Assembly (NCBI RefSeq): GCF_002252475.1
Contig: NZ_NNRK01000026.1
Span: forward strand, 124,001-188,000
Reading direction: 5' to 3'
DNA length: 64,000 nt
Origin: Brucella rhizosphaerae
GTDB lineage: Bacteria; Pseudomonadota; Alphaproteobacteria; Rhizobiales; Rhizobiaceae
Part shown: piece by piece, positions 18,781 to 27,945 of the stretch
How the letters are laid out: each line of letters begins with the position of its first letter
Numbering within the stretch: position 1 is the first letter of the stretch
Made by a program: the position numbers and the translations under genes
The notes under the pieces: model-generated
What the model was told of the DNA's origin: nothing
Databases searched by the model: none
Seen by the model: the letters and a program-made list of their open reading frames with translations, nothing else

Positions 18781-20064
18781 ATGTCCAAGCGCTCACCCGG
18801 CATCGAAACACTAGCAATCCATGCGGGCGCAAAGCCCGATCCGACGACGGGTGCACGTGCGACGCCGATCTATCAGACAACGTCCTTCGTGTTTGAAGAT
18901 GCTGATCACGCCGCCTCGCTATTTGGCCTGCAGGCTTTCGGCAATATCTATACGCGCATCACCAACCCGACCACTGCTGTTCTGGAAGAACGCATTGCTG
19001 CGCTTGAAGGCGGGACCGCAGCAGTTGCGACGGCATCAGGGCATGCAGCACAATTGCTGATCTTCCATTGCCTGCTACAGCCGGGTGATAATTTCATTGC
19101 CGCTAACAAGCTTTATGGCGGCTCGATGAACCAGTTTGGTCAGGCTTTCAAATCTTTTGGCTGGCAGGTGCGCTGGGCAGAAGCGACTGATCCATCAGAT
19201 TTCGAGAAGCATATCGATGAGCGCACACGCGCAATCTTCATTGAAAGCTTCGCAAATCCTGGTGGCATTGTTACAGATATCGCAGCCATTGCTGAAGTTG
19301 CCCACAAGCACGGCTTGCCGCTGATTGTCGATAACACGCTGGCATCACCTTATCTGATCCGTCCGATTGAACACGGCGCGGACATCGTTGTGCATTCGCT
19401 GACAAAGTTCATTGGCGGACATGGCAATTCGATGGGTGGCATTCTGGTCGATGCAGGAACATTCGACTGGGCAAAGTCGGGCAACTATCCGCTGCTGACG
19501 GAACCACGTCCTGATTACGCTGGCCTCGAAATTCACAAGACGTTCGGCAATATCTCTTTTGCAATTGCTGCTCGTGTGTTGGGTCTGCGCGACTTTGGCC
19601 CCGCAATCTCGCCGTTCAATGCATTCCAGATTCTGACGGGTGTCGAAACGCTTCCGCTGCGTATGCAGCGCCACAGTGACAATGCACTCAAGGTGGCGAC
19701 CTGGCTGAGCAGCCACGACAAGGTGTCATGGGTAAGCTATGCCGGTCTTCCGAGCGACAAGTTCAATGCGCTGCAGAAGAAATATTCGCCAAAGGGTGCA
19801 GGCTCTGTTTTCACCTTTGGCCTGAAGGGCGGCTATGATGCGGGCGTCAAGTTCGTTGATAGCCTTGATCTGTTTTCGCTGCTCGCAAACATTGGCGATA
19901 CGCGCTCGCTGGTAATTCACCCGGCATCAACGACCCATCGTCAATTGACCGATGAACAGAAAACTGCCGCCGGTGCTGGGCCGGAAGTGGTTCGCCTTTC
20001 GATCGGCATCGAAGATGCGGATGACATCATCGCAGATATTGAACAGGCACTTGCTAAGGTCTGA
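18781..20064 (+). CDS. metY: O-acetylhomoserine aminocarboxypropyltransferase (sulfhydrylase)
   Basis: A PLP enzyme that makes homocysteine from O-acetylhomoserine and sulfide. It has 427 residues, the usual MetY length (cystathionine-type relatives are nearer 390). Motifs include HAGAKPDPTTGARATPIYQT at the N-terminus, SGHAAQLLIFHCLLQPGDNF, VDNTLASPYLIRPIEHGAD and the PLP lysine Lys209 in SLTKFIGGHGNSMGG. AGGAGGAA lies just upstream of the start. I looked for a SAM-II riboswitch in the 120-base leader and did not find the conserved pattern. The cupin gene follows after four bases. Confidence 0.92.
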   Translation: MSKRSPGIETLAIHAGAKPDPTTGARATPIYQTTSFVFEDADHAASLFGLQAFGNIYTRITNPTTAVLEERIAALEGGTAAVATASGHAAQLLIFHCLLQPGDNFIAANKLYGGSMNQFGQAFKSFGWQVRWAEATDPSDFEKHIDERTRAIFIESFANPGGIVTDIAAIAEVAHKHGLPLIVDNTLASPYLIRPIEHGADIVVHSLTKFIGGHGNSMGGILVDAGTFDWAKSGNYPLLTEPRPDYAGLEIHKTFGNISFAIAARVLGLRDFGPAISPFNAFQILTGVETLPLRMQRHSDNALKVATWLSSHDKVSWVSYAGLPSDKFNALQKKYSPKGAGSVFTFGLKGGYDAGVKFVDSLDLFSLLANIGDTRSLVIHPASTTHRQLTDEQKTAAGAGPEVVRLSIGIEDADDIIADIEQALAKV

Positions 20065-20068
20065 TGTT

Positions 20069-20416
20069 ATGAGCCTGCTTGTTGATTTCGAACTGACTGA
20101 TGTTGAACCGGAGGAGGGGGCACCTTTACCAGAGCGTGTCCTGTCCGGTAATCCGCGGTCCCGCACATGGAACCTTGAAGAGACTGCCGACGGCAAGCTC
20201 TTTGCAGGCATATGGGAAAGTTCGCCGGGCAAGTGGCGTGTTGAATATGACGAATGGGAGTTTTTTCATATTCTCGCTGGTCATTCGGTCTTGACCGAAG
20301 AGGATGGCGAAGCGCGCACGCTTAAAGCAGGCGATAGCTTTGTCATTCGCCCCGGCTTCAGGGGCACTTGGGAAGTGATCGAGACCACGCGCAAGGAATA
20401 TGTGATCCGGCTTTAA
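20069..20416 (+). CDS. Cupin domain protein (EutQ-like cupin_3)
   Basis: A 115-residue single-domain cupin. The barrel segment RVEYDEWEFFHILAGHSVLTEE is followed by the second cupin motif LKAGDSFVIRPGFRGTWEVIE. It resembles the cupin_3 group (sugar-related or ethanolamine-utilisation EutQ-like), which often lacks some metal-ligand histidines, as here. The start ATG lies four bases after the metY stop, so the two are probably co-transcribed and end at the strong terminator at 20443. Function unknown. Confidence 0.8.
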   Translation: MSLLVDFELTDVEPEEGAPLPERVLSGNPRSRTWNLEETADGKLFAGIWESSPGKWRVEYDEWEFFHILAGHSVLTEEDGEARTLKAGDSFVIRPGFRGTWEVIETTRKEYVIRL

Positions 20417-20442
20417 AGCCGGTGACGTTATTGAGACAAGTT

Positions 20443-20473
20443 AAAAGGCCCGGTCGCTATGACCGGGCCTTTT
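20443..20473. terminator. Strong bidirectional terminator
   Basis: AAAAGGCCCGGTC and GACCGGGCCTTTT form a perfect 13-base stem with a five-base loop GCTAT, flanked by A-rich and T-rich ends. It separates the metY-cupin unit from the convergent deoxyribose-type operon. Confidence 0.93.
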
Positions 20474-20475
20474 TC

Positions 20476-22872
20476 TTATGCGCCGTATGGCACCCAGATA
20501 TTTTTCACCTGAATGGCTCGGCGCAGATAATCGCGGCCTTGTGCTTCGCTGGCGTTGCTCCAGTTTGGCAATCGACCATTGTTGACCCATGTGGCCTTGA
20601 GATTGCCAGCAGATGCCTTCTCGACCATGGCGCTGCCTTCCTTCGAACCGAAATACCAAAGGGCCGCCACTTCATCATGCTCGGCAAGCGTCTTGGCCAG
20701 AACATCGCGTTCGCCAGTGACGATGTTGATAACGCCTCCCGGCACATCGGATGTGTCGAGAACCTGATAGAAGTCACCGGCAATCAACGGATGGCGACTT
20801 GAAGGCACGACAACGGTGCGGTTACCCATAGCGATGGCAGGCAAGACGAGAGAGACGAGCGACAGAAGCGGCGCTTCATCCGGGCATACAATGCCCATCA
20901 CACCCCATGGTTCGTTCATCGCGAGCGTCACGTGACGCGACCTGGTTGAATGCACTGCACCGTCGAACTTGTCGGCCTGCGCAGCGTTATAGAAAATCCG
21001 ACGCAGCGATGCTTCAACTTCATCGGCGGCTTTCTTCTCGCTGACACTTGTGCTTTCCACGAGGCGAGCCACGAAATCGTCGCGGCGGGCATCGAGGTTT
21101 TCGCCGAGATAATAGAGCACTTGCGCCCGGTTATGTGCCGTTGCACTGCCCCAGCCTGATGCTTTTGCCGCAGCTTCGACCGCATTGCGGATGTCCTTGC
21201 GACTGCCAATACCGGCCTGACCTATGACCGCACCGCCTTTGCCTGTGATCGAATAGCTGTAACCGCCGTCCGGCCGGGCTTGCTTGCCGCCGATATAGTT
21301 CTTCATTGTGCGGTCGATGCCGTCGACGATGATTTTTTCACTGCCTGATGGTGAAGCTGAAGGAACGAAGTTCTCGACAGCCCTGGGAGCGACCAGCGCT
21401 TTTTCCCAATCGGCTGCGAGATATTCGTAAAGGCCTTCACGCGCACCTTCACGACCATAGCCGCTTTCGCGATAGCCGCCAAAGCCCGCACCAGCATCAA
21501 GCATGTTGGTGCAATTGATCCAGACAACACCGGCTTTCACACGGGCTGCGAGGTCGAGCGCCACATTGATGTTTTCCGACCAGATGGATGCCGCAAGCCC
21601 GTAACGCGTATTATTGGCAAGCGAGACTGCCTCGTCCGGTGTGCGGAAGGTCGTCGCAGCCGCAATTGGTCCAAAAATCTCAACCTGACAGACTGTGGCT
21701 GCCTGATCGACATCTGTGAAGAAACCGGGCGCGATGTAGTTGCCCTTGGCTGGCAGTGGGTTCGGCGTCTGCCAGAGCGCACCACCTTCTTCGATGCCTT
21801 TCTGGATCAGAGCGGAAATACGCTTTACCTGACCGGGAGAAACGATGGCACCGACATCGGTTGATTTATCGAGTGGGTCGCCGACGCGTAAGCTTTCCAG
21901 ACGCCTTTTCAGCTTGGCATAAAAGCGATCTGCAATGCCTTCCTGCACCAGAAGGCGCGAGCCCGCACAGCAGACTTCACCCTGATTAAACCAGATGGCA
22001 TCGACTACGCCTTCAACAGCGGCATCAAGATCGGCGTCTTCAAAGACGATAAAAGGCGATTTGCCACCCAGCTCCAATGAGAGTTTCTTGCCCGAACCGG
22101 CAATCTGCTCGCGGATGATGCGCCCTACCTGCGTTGATCCGGTGAATGCGACTTTGTCCACGCCCTCATGACCGCAGACGCTCGCACCTGTTGTGCCATC
22201 TCCCTGCACGATATTAACCACACCGGCAGGCAGGCCTACATCGTGACAAATTTCGGCAAAGGCGATTGCCGTCAATGGAGTGAGATCGGCAGGCTTCAAC
22301 ACAACGGTATTACCCGCAGCCAAAGCTGGCGCGATCTTCCATGCGAGCATCAGTAACGGGAAGTTCCACGGGATCACCTGACCGCAAACACCAACTGGCG
22401 AGAAGCCTTTAAATTCGTCCTCCACCATCTCCGCCCAACCGGCATGATGATAGAAATGACGAACTGCCAATGGAATGTCGATATCGCGCGTTTCACGCAG
22501 TGGTTTGCCATTATCCATGGTTTCCAGAACGGAGAGAAAGCGCTCGCGTTTCTGGATATGGCGAGCGATAGCATAAAGATACTTTGCGCGTTCATGACCA
22601 GAAAGCTTTGACCATTTGCCAAAAGCTGCGCGTGCAGCCTTAACAGCCTGATCTACATCTTCTTCTGTGCCGAGCGTGATTTCTGCCAGTTTGTCGCCAT
22701 TGGCTGGGTTGGCCACCACAATGGTCTTGCGACCTTCTGGTTTGACGAAAGTACCGTTGATATAATGGCCGAAAGACCGGCCATGTTGTTCCAGCCACTG
22801 CTTCACATCGCCGTTTGCTTCTGGGGAAGGTCCATATTCCATGGTCTTCAGGATGTCCTTGATGGGTCGCAT
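20476..22872 (-). CDS. Tandem aldehyde dehydrogenase, second half non-catalytic
   Basis: A 798-residue protein with two aldehyde dehydrogenase modules, against about 490 for ordinary members. The first (about 35-510) is complete: GVCGQVIPWNFPLLM, the general-base Glu267 in LSLELGGKSP and the nucleophile Cys301 in FNQGEVCCAGSR. The second (about 520-798) keeps Rossmann-type features (GVMGIVCPDEAPLLSLVSL) but ends near where the catalytic loop should be, with no cysteine (TWVNNGRLPNW). Placed 12 bases after deoC, it most likely oxidises the acetaldehyde that DeoC releases, to acetate or acetyl-CoA. Confidence 0.88.
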   Translation of the reverse strand: MRPIKDILKTMEYGPSPEANGDVKQWLEQHGRSFGHYINGTFVKPEGRKTIVVANPANGDKLAEITLGTEEDVDQAVKAARAAFGKWSKLSGHERAKYLYAIARHIQKRERFLSVLETMDNGKPLRETRDIDIPLAVRHFYHHAGWAEMVEDEFKGFSPVGVCGQVIPWNFPLLMLAWKIAPALAAGNTVVLKPADLTPLTAIAFAEICHDVGLPAGVVNIVQGDGTTGASVCGHEGVDKVAFTGSTQVGRIIREQIAGSGKKLSLELGGKSPFIVFEDADLDAAVEGVVDAIWFNQGEVCCAGSRLLVQEGIADRFYAKLKRRLESLRVGDPLDKSTDVGAIVSPGQVKRISALIQKGIEEGGALWQTPNPLPAKGNYIAPGFFTDVDQAATVCQVEIFGPIAAATTFRTPDEAVSLANNTRYGLAASIWSENINVALDLAARVKAGVVWINCTNMLDAGAGFGGYRESGYGREGAREGLYEYLAADWEKALVAPRAVENFVPSASPSGSEKIIVDGIDRTMKNYIGGKQARPDGGYSYSITGKGGAVIGQAGIGSRKDIRNAVEAAAKASGWGSATAHNRAQVLYYLGENLDARRDDFVARLVESTSVSEKKAADEVEASLRRIFYNAAQADKFDGAVHSTRSRHVTLAMNEPWGVMGIVCPDEAPLLSLVSLVLPAIAMGNRTVVVPSSRHPLIAGDFYQVLDTSDVPGGVINIVTGERDVLAKTLAEHDEVAALWYFGSKEGSAMVEKASAGNLKATWVNNGRLPNWSNASEAQGRDYLRRAIQVKNIWVPYGA

Positions 22873-22884
22873 TTCAAATTTTCC

Positions 22885-23844
22885 TTACGCAGCGGCGTGA
22901 CGATTGGCGCTCGAATAGCGTCCGGTCACGAAGTGCTCTAATTGCCGTTCGATATCACCAAGCATCGATGATGCGCCGAGGCGGAACAGGTCAGGTTCCA
23001 GCCAGCGATTACCGAGTTCTTCCTTCATCAAAGTGAGCCAAGCCAGTGCATCCTTGGCAGTCTTAAGACCACCGGCGGGCTTGAAGCCGACGATCTGGCC
23101 AGAATGTTCGCCATAATCACGCAGCGCCCGCACCATGGTCAGGCTGACGGGCAGGGTAGCGTTGACATCTTCCTTGCCGGTCGAGGTTTTGATGAAGTCG
23201 GAACCCGCCTGCATCGCAACCATCGAAGCGCGATAGACATTGGTGAGCGTGTTAAGATCGCCGGTCGCAAGAATGGCCTTCATATGCGCTTCACCACAGG
23301 CTTCGCGCATCGCGGCAATCTCGTCATAAAGTGCTGACCAGTTCTGTGTCAGCACATGCTCGCGGGTGATGACGATGTCGATTTCATCTGCACCCTGCTC
23401 GACCGCATAGGTGATTTCAGCAAGTCGTAGAGGCAATGGTGTGAGCCCTGCCGGAAAACCAGTTGCAACGGAGGCAACAGGAATGCCGGAACCTTCGAGC
23501 GCCTTGACGGCATGCGATACCATGGTCGGATAAACGCAGACGGCCCCCGTGGTAATATTTGCATCAGCAAGACCGAGAGCTTCAAGAATATCTTCACGCA
23601 CCGGGCGGCGTGCCTTGGCGCAGAGCCTGCGAACACGTCCAGCGGTATCGTCACCCGCAAGTGTGGTGAGGTCGATGCACTGAATTGCGCGAATGAGCCA
23701 CGCTGCCTGATACTCTTTCTTGATCGAACGACGTGCAGGCAACGTTGCCGCGCGACGCTCAGAGGCACTTCGGTTCACGACAACATCTTCAAACCATTCA
23801 GGCTTGAGCGGTGTGCCATTATTGCGGGGAAGGGTTTCGGTCAT
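22885..23844 (-). CDS. deoC: Deoxyribose-phosphate aldolase
   Basis: Cleaves 2-deoxyribose-5-phosphate into glyceraldehyde-3-phosphate and acetaldehyde. The 319-residue protein is longer than the E. coli enzyme (259) because of an N-terminal extension of about 50 residues. The Schiff-base lysine Lys219 (DFIKTSTGK) and the second lysine Lys255 (VGFKPAGGLKT) are present, as is VEQGADEIDIVI. It lies between the aldehyde dehydrogenase and the kinase in one operon, a layout that describes a complete deoxyribose route. Confidence 0.93.
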   Translation of the reverse strand: MTETLPRNNGTPLKPEWFEDVVVNRSASERRAATLPARRSIKKEYQAAWLIRAIQCIDLTTLAGDDTAGRVRRLCAKARRPVREDILEALGLADANITTGAVCVYPTMVSHAVKALEGSGIPVASVATGFPAGLTPLPLRLAEITYAVEQGADEIDIVITREHVLTQNWSALYDEIAAMREACGEAHMKAILATGDLNTLTNVYRASMVAMQAGSDFIKTSTGKEDVNATLPVSLTMVRALRDYGEHSGQIVGFKPAGGLKTAKDALAWLTLMKEELGNRWLEPDLFRLGASSMLGDIERQLEHFVTGRYSSANRHAAA

Positions 23845-23885
23845 TTTATTGTCCGTCTGTAAGGTTTGTTGACGTTCAAGAGCAC

Positions 23886-24830
23886 TTAGGCGCGTTGGGT
23901 CAAAGGCGTGTGCTCGCGGCAGAACGTTTCAAATTCCTCGACACTGGCATACGCCTTTTGAGTGCCGGGTCGGGTGATGGAATGAGCCGCATAGAGAGCG
24001 GCTTTTCGGAGTGCGGCCTCAACATTGCCGGTCTCAGCGTAGAAGCGGGCAAACGAGCCGATAAAAGCATCGCCTGCACCTGTTGTGTCTTTCGGCGTGA
24101 CTTTAACCGGTGGAATATTGACGATTTCGCTGGCGGTAATCATGCGTGCGCCACGTCCGCCAAGCGTTACAATGACAGTACGGATGCCACGCGCGATTAG
24201 CGAACGCGCAGCGACGACGATCTCATCATCGGAGCTTGTCGGAAGCCCGGATAAAAGCGCGAGTTCGCTCTCATTGGGAACGAGAAACGTCACTTGTCGG
24301 ATACGTTCAGGATCAAGATCAGCCGCAGCAGGTGCCGGGTTCAGAATAGTTTCGATGCCATTTTCCGCAGCGAAAGCAATGGTGTGATAAACCGTCTCAA
24401 CCGGCACTTCCATCTGCATCAGGATGAGGCCGCATTCCTTCAAGTCATCCGCGGCCTTATCGACTTCAGCAGGCAAAAGATCGGCATTGGCACCTTTAAC
24501 GATAAGGATAGAGTTCTCACCCGAAGGCTCGACGAAGATAGGTGCTACGCCGCTCGACTTGCCCGGTACTTTCAATACGTGTCGCGTATCGACGCCGAAA
24601 CTATTCAAGTTGCGGATCGTATTATCGGCAAAAACATCATCGCCGACGCGCGTCACCATCATTACATCGGCACCGAGACGCGCAGCAGCCACAGCCTGAT
24701 TTGCACCCTTGCCGCCGCAACCAATTTCGAAAGTTGGCGCTTCAAGCGTTTCGCCGGGGCCGGGCATACGGTTCACATAGGTGATAAGATCCACCATGTT
24801 GGAGCCGACCACTCCGATCTTTCTGGTCAT
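23886..24830 (-). CDS. deoK: Ribokinase-family sugar kinase, probably deoxyribokinase
   Basis: A 314-residue PfkB-family kinase. The N-terminal substrate motif GCGGKGANQAVAAARLGADV and the C-terminal anion-hole/catalytic DTTGAGDAFIGSFARF are both intact. The opening GSNMVDLITYVNRMPGPGET resembles the enterobacterial deoxyribokinase DeoK as I recall it, more than RbsK, whose usual start is different. With deoC directly downstream, phosphorylation of 2-deoxyribose is the best fit; ribose remains possible. Confidence 0.82.
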   Translation of the reverse strand: MTRKIGVVGSNMVDLITYVNRMPGPGETLEAPTFEIGCGGKGANQAVAAARLGADVMMVTRVGDDVFADNTIRNLNSFGVDTRHVLKVPGKSSGVAPIFVEPSGENSILIVKGANADLLPAEVDKAADDLKECGLILMQMEVPVETVYHTIAFAAENGIETILNPAPAAADLDPERIRQVTFLVPNESELALLSGLPTSSDDEIVVAARSLIARGIRTVIVTLGGRGARMITASEIVNIPPVKVTPKDTTGAGDAFIGSFARFYAETGNVEAALRKAALYAAHSITRPGTQKAYASVEEFETFCREHTPLTQRA

Positions 24831-24850
24831 GAGGAATTTCCTTTGAAAAT

Positions 24851-25933
24851 TCAGAGTGCCTTGATCTTGGCTTCAAACTGTTCGGCGGCAGGCTGATCGA
24901 GATAGCCAAGGCGCACGGGGAAGATGGCGCGCTCGCCCGATGCCAGTGTCCGCACATTGTTTTTTGCTTTTTCTGCGAGATAGCCTTCCGGCTCGCAGGT
25001 AGACGGCAGGGCAAAAGCTGCGACCTGTGCATCCCCGTTGACCAGAATCCAGCGCACGGTTTTCGGGAACGCTGCGACGGGGTACGAGATTGCAAACCCA
25101 TCCCCATCCGGTAGCTGCATCATCTGATGCGTCTGGCCCTCAGCGTCGGTTGGCAAGCTGCGAATGTAGAAAACCTGCTCAGGGTCGTAGCGTTCTGGCT
25201 CAGCCAGCACCTCCATCGCAGAAGGATCAGCGGCCAGTTCATTGATCAATGAGAGGTAATCGTCATTGGGCGTTACGTGCCCGGGAACGGCTGTTCGCAC
25301 CTGTACATGATCCGGCGTGAAGGCAACTGGCTGCACGATGCGCGCACCTTCATCATAGGCGAAGTTGACATGACACATATACATCAGCTCCATCGGCGCC
25401 GATGAGAGGTTCTCGACATCCATGGTGATATCGAAGAGCGTTTCTTTCGCATGAAGGCGGACACTGGGCCGGGCGAGATAATGTGCACCAAAGCCCATGA
25501 CATATTCATACTCGCCGGTGACTTCGACAAAGGTGCCATGTTCGTCTTTGCCGAATAAAAGCCCTGCCTTGTCCATCTTCGCGCAGGCCATTTCACCATG
25601 CAGAAGGTGATTGTCCTGCGGGGACGGACAACCATTGCGCAAGATGCCGCTATGGAAAGCAAAGCAACCATAGGTCTCGACAATGGTGGTAGAGGGGCGC
25701 GGCATGGAAAAGCTGTTGCCCATGGTGAGATCGATGCCGTCGAACTCTGCGCCCCAGACCATCTGCCCCATGAATGGGAGCACGATGATATTACCCCGTT
25801 CGTTTTCGATCAGCAGTGCTTCGATACCGCTTGGATAGCGAAACGCGGTTACGCTCAGACCATCGGCGCTCGCGAGGATATGAGGCTGTTCGGCAAAATC
25901 CTGACGGCGAAGATGAAATTCAATATCCTGCAT
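24851..25933 (-). CDS. DUF4432 family, aldose 1-epimerase-like protein
   Basis: A 360-residue protein of the galactose-mutarotase-like superfamily (DUF4432). Visible segments are VLPFMGQMVWGAEFDGIDL, SGILRNGCPSPQDNHLLHGE, MYMCHVNFAYDEGARI and a late VNGDAQVAAFALPSTCEPEG. In this operon it may convert anomers of the imported sugar before phosphorylation; a mutarotase gene accompanies deoK in some enterobacteria. The reaction is inferred from fold and context only. It is spaced 20 bases from deoK and 6 from the permease gene. Confidence 0.78.
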   Translation of the reverse strand: MQDIEFHLRRQDFAEQPHILASADGLSVTAFRYPSGIEALLIENERGNIIVLPFMGQMVWGAEFDGIDLTMGNSFSMPRPSTTIVETYGCFAFHSGILRNGCPSPQDNHLLHGEMACAKMDKAGLLFGKDEHGTFVEVTGEYEYVMGFGAHYLARPSVRLHAKETLFDITMDVENLSSAPMELMYMCHVNFAYDEGARIVQPVAFTPDHVQVRTAVPGHVTPNDDYLSLINELAADPSAMEVLAEPERYDPEQVFYIRSLPTDAEGQTHQMMQLPDGDGFAISYPVAAFPKTVRWILVNGDAQVAAFALPSTCEPEGYLAEKAKNNVRTLASGERAIFPVRLGYLDQPAAEQFEAKIKAL

Positions 25934-25939
25934 TTGGGA

Positions 25940-26938
25940 TCACCTGCCTTGATTGCGCGAAGCATTGATCGCGATGACGAGGATGAGGAAGGCACCCCAG
26001 ATGAAATCGATCAGGTGGTTGGAGAACCGCATCATCTGAAAACCGGAAGAAAGAAGCATGAGGGCAATCAGTGCGATGGCGACACCCAACACGCGTCCTT
26101 TGCCGCCCGCCGGATTTGTGCCGCCAAGCACGGCGATCAAAACCGCCTGCAACAAATAGGATGCACCGTAGTCAGATTTGGCTGCATTGGTGCGCCCGGA
26201 CAAAATGACCCCTGCAAGCGATGCAAGAACGCCTGTCAGCATATAGGAATAGAGGATCATGCGATCCTTGCGGATGCCGGCGAAGACTGCCGCACGTGGA
26301 TTGGTGCCAATCAGCATAAGATTGATGCCGAGCGTGGTGCGAGTCAGCAGGATTGCCACGAAAATACAGACGACAATGAACAGCAGGAAAGGTGTGGCGA
26401 TCCCCATGATCTTTCCGTTGCCAACCCAGTTCCATGCATCAGGAAAACCTACGATTGCCGGGCCGCCGGTGAGCACCAGCGCCAGACCCATCAAGACCTG
26501 ACCCGTACCAAGTGTTGCAAGGATGGGCGTGATACGCAGCTTGGCAATCAGCAGACCATTTACAAGTCCCGATAACAGGCCGACCAGCATGGCGAGCAGA
26601 ATGCCAATGATGGTGTAGAACAACATGCCGGAGCCGGACGTTTGCGCTGCCTGCACCATGGATGAGTGGAAATAGACGCCAGCGACGATGCCCGCCAGAT
26701 TGGCTATGCCGACAACTGAAAGATCAATGCCTCCTGTCAACATCGCAATCATCATGGCAACGGAGAGGATACCCAGTTCAGGCATGATGTAGCTGATGGA
26801 TTCAAAATTATAATAACGCAGGAACTTGTCCGGGTTCATCCATGTCATCAGTGCGAAAACAAGCACGGTAATGACGACAAGCTGGATGATATTATTGTCT
26901 CCGCCAAAGATACGGCGCATGTCGAAAGACTGTTTCAT
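25940..26938 (-). CDS. Sugar ABC transporter permease (RbsC family), second
   Basis: A 332-residue inner-membrane protein with about nine to ten helices. It carries the family signature GGIDLSVVGIANLAGIVAG near residues 65-85 and the coupling-region GTNPRAAVFAGIRKDRMILYSY near 235-255, then AVLGGTNPAGGKGRVLGV. It would form a heterodimer with the permease encoded just upstream, as in Lsr-type (LsrC/LsrD) and rhamnose importers. Confidence 0.88.
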   Translation of the reverse strand: MKQSFDMRRIFGGDNNIIQLVVITVLVFALMTWMNPDKFLRYYNFESISYIMPELGILSVAMMIAMLTGGIDLSVVGIANLAGIVAGVYFHSSMVQAAQTSGSGMLFYTIIGILLAMLVGLLSGLVNGLLIAKLRITPILATLGTGQVLMGLALVLTGGPAIVGFPDAWNWVGNGKIMGIATPFLLFIVVCIFVAILLTRTTLGINLMLIGTNPRAAVFAGIRKDRMILYSYMLTGVLASLAGVILSGRTNAAKSDYGASYLLQAVLIAVLGGTNPAGGKGRVLGVAIALIALMLLSSGFQMMRFSNHLIDFIWGAFLILVIAINASRNQGR

Positions 26939-26952
26939 GTCGCTTTCTCCCT

Positions 26953-27945
26953 TCAGGCGATGCTTTTGCGATCACGCCATGCCGTGATGGCAGTGGCCGC
27001 AATGATGATGAGGCCAACCACGACGCGTTGCCATGTGGTGTCTACTTTCATGATGATGAGCGAGTTTTTGACCATCACGAGCATGAAGACGCCCATGAGT
27101 GTTCCGAGCACTGTTCCACGACCACCGAAGATGGATGCGCCGCCAAGAACCACAGCTGCGATCACATCGAGCTCCAGCCCGACAAAATCACGCGGATTGG
27201 CAAGCCAGATCATTGATGAGTGCAACAGACCCGCGAAACCTGCCAGTGCACCTGCCACGCAATAAACAAAGAAGATCGTGCGACGCGTATTGAAGCCAAC
27301 GCGTTTTGCCGCTTCTGGCGAACCGCCATAGGCATAAACACTGCGCCCGATCATGGTGTGCGTGAGGATAAGGTGGATCAATAAAGCGAGTACCAGATAG
27401 ACAAGGAACATCGCCGTGAGACCGAAGGTCGTGCCGGTGGCAGACGTAAGCGAGATTACATCCGTCTTGCCAAACTCGATCAGCTCTTTCGGCATCTTGT
27501 TGATGTTGACGATACTGGTGCCCACAAGGCCCAACACGAGGCCGCGCACGATGGAGCCGGTGCCAAGCGTCACAATCAGCGGGATCATCCTGAAGCGATG
27601 AATGATGAAGCCGTTGAATGCACCGAGCAACAAGCCGATGAGCGTTGCCGCTACAAACGGAATAAACACACCATCATAGCCAAGGTAAACCATGGCGCGG
27701 ACGGTCAGATACATGGCGGCAATGGCGAAAGCCGTAAAGGACACGTCGATACCGCCGGAAATCATCACCAGCAAAACGCCGAGCGCCATGATGCCAATCA
27801 CGACATTGGAGCGAAGGAGGCCGAAAATATTATCCAGCGACCAGAAGGCGGGATTGATAAGGCCGATCGTGATCATTGCGATGAGAAGCACACATGCAAT
27901 GATGAATTCGGTACTGCGAAAGAACTTCATGTGCCGGTTCCTCAA
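26953..27945 (-). CDS. Sugar ABC transporter permease (RbsC family), first
   Basis: A 330-residue paralogue of the next gene, again with nine to ten helices. Motifs are ISGGIDVSFTAFAIAAMYLT, VTLGTGSIVRGLVLGLVGTS and GGSPEAAKRVGFNTRRTIFF (the ATPase coupling helix), then VVLGGASIFGGRGTVLGT. Its start overlaps the ATPase stop by four bases, implying coupled translation. Two unlike permeases instead of a homodimer places this importer near the LsrABCD or RhaSTPQ types rather than classical RbsABC. Confidence 0.88.
   Translation of the reverse strand: MRNRHMKFFRSTEFIIACVLLIAMITIGLINPAFWSLDNIFGLLRSNVVIGIMALGVLLVMISGGIDVSFTAFAIAAMYLTVRAMVYLGYDGVFIPFVAATLIGLLLGAFNGFIIHRFRMIPLIVTLGTGSIVRGLVLGLVGTSIVNINKMPKELIEFGKTDVISLTSATGTTFGLTAMFLVYLVLALLIHLILTHTMIGRSVYAYGGSPEAAKRVGFNTRRTIFFVYCVAGALAGFAGLLHSSMIWLANPRDFVGLELDVIAAVVLGGASIFGGRGTVLGTLMGVFMLVMVKNSLIIMKVDTTWQRVVVGLIIIAATAITAWRDRKSIA

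Noticed and set aside
25598-26575. 325-residue plus-strand ORF across the DUF4432 and permease genes
   Set aside because: Antisense to two well-supported genes in one operon, low complexity and rich in His/Asp/Gln.
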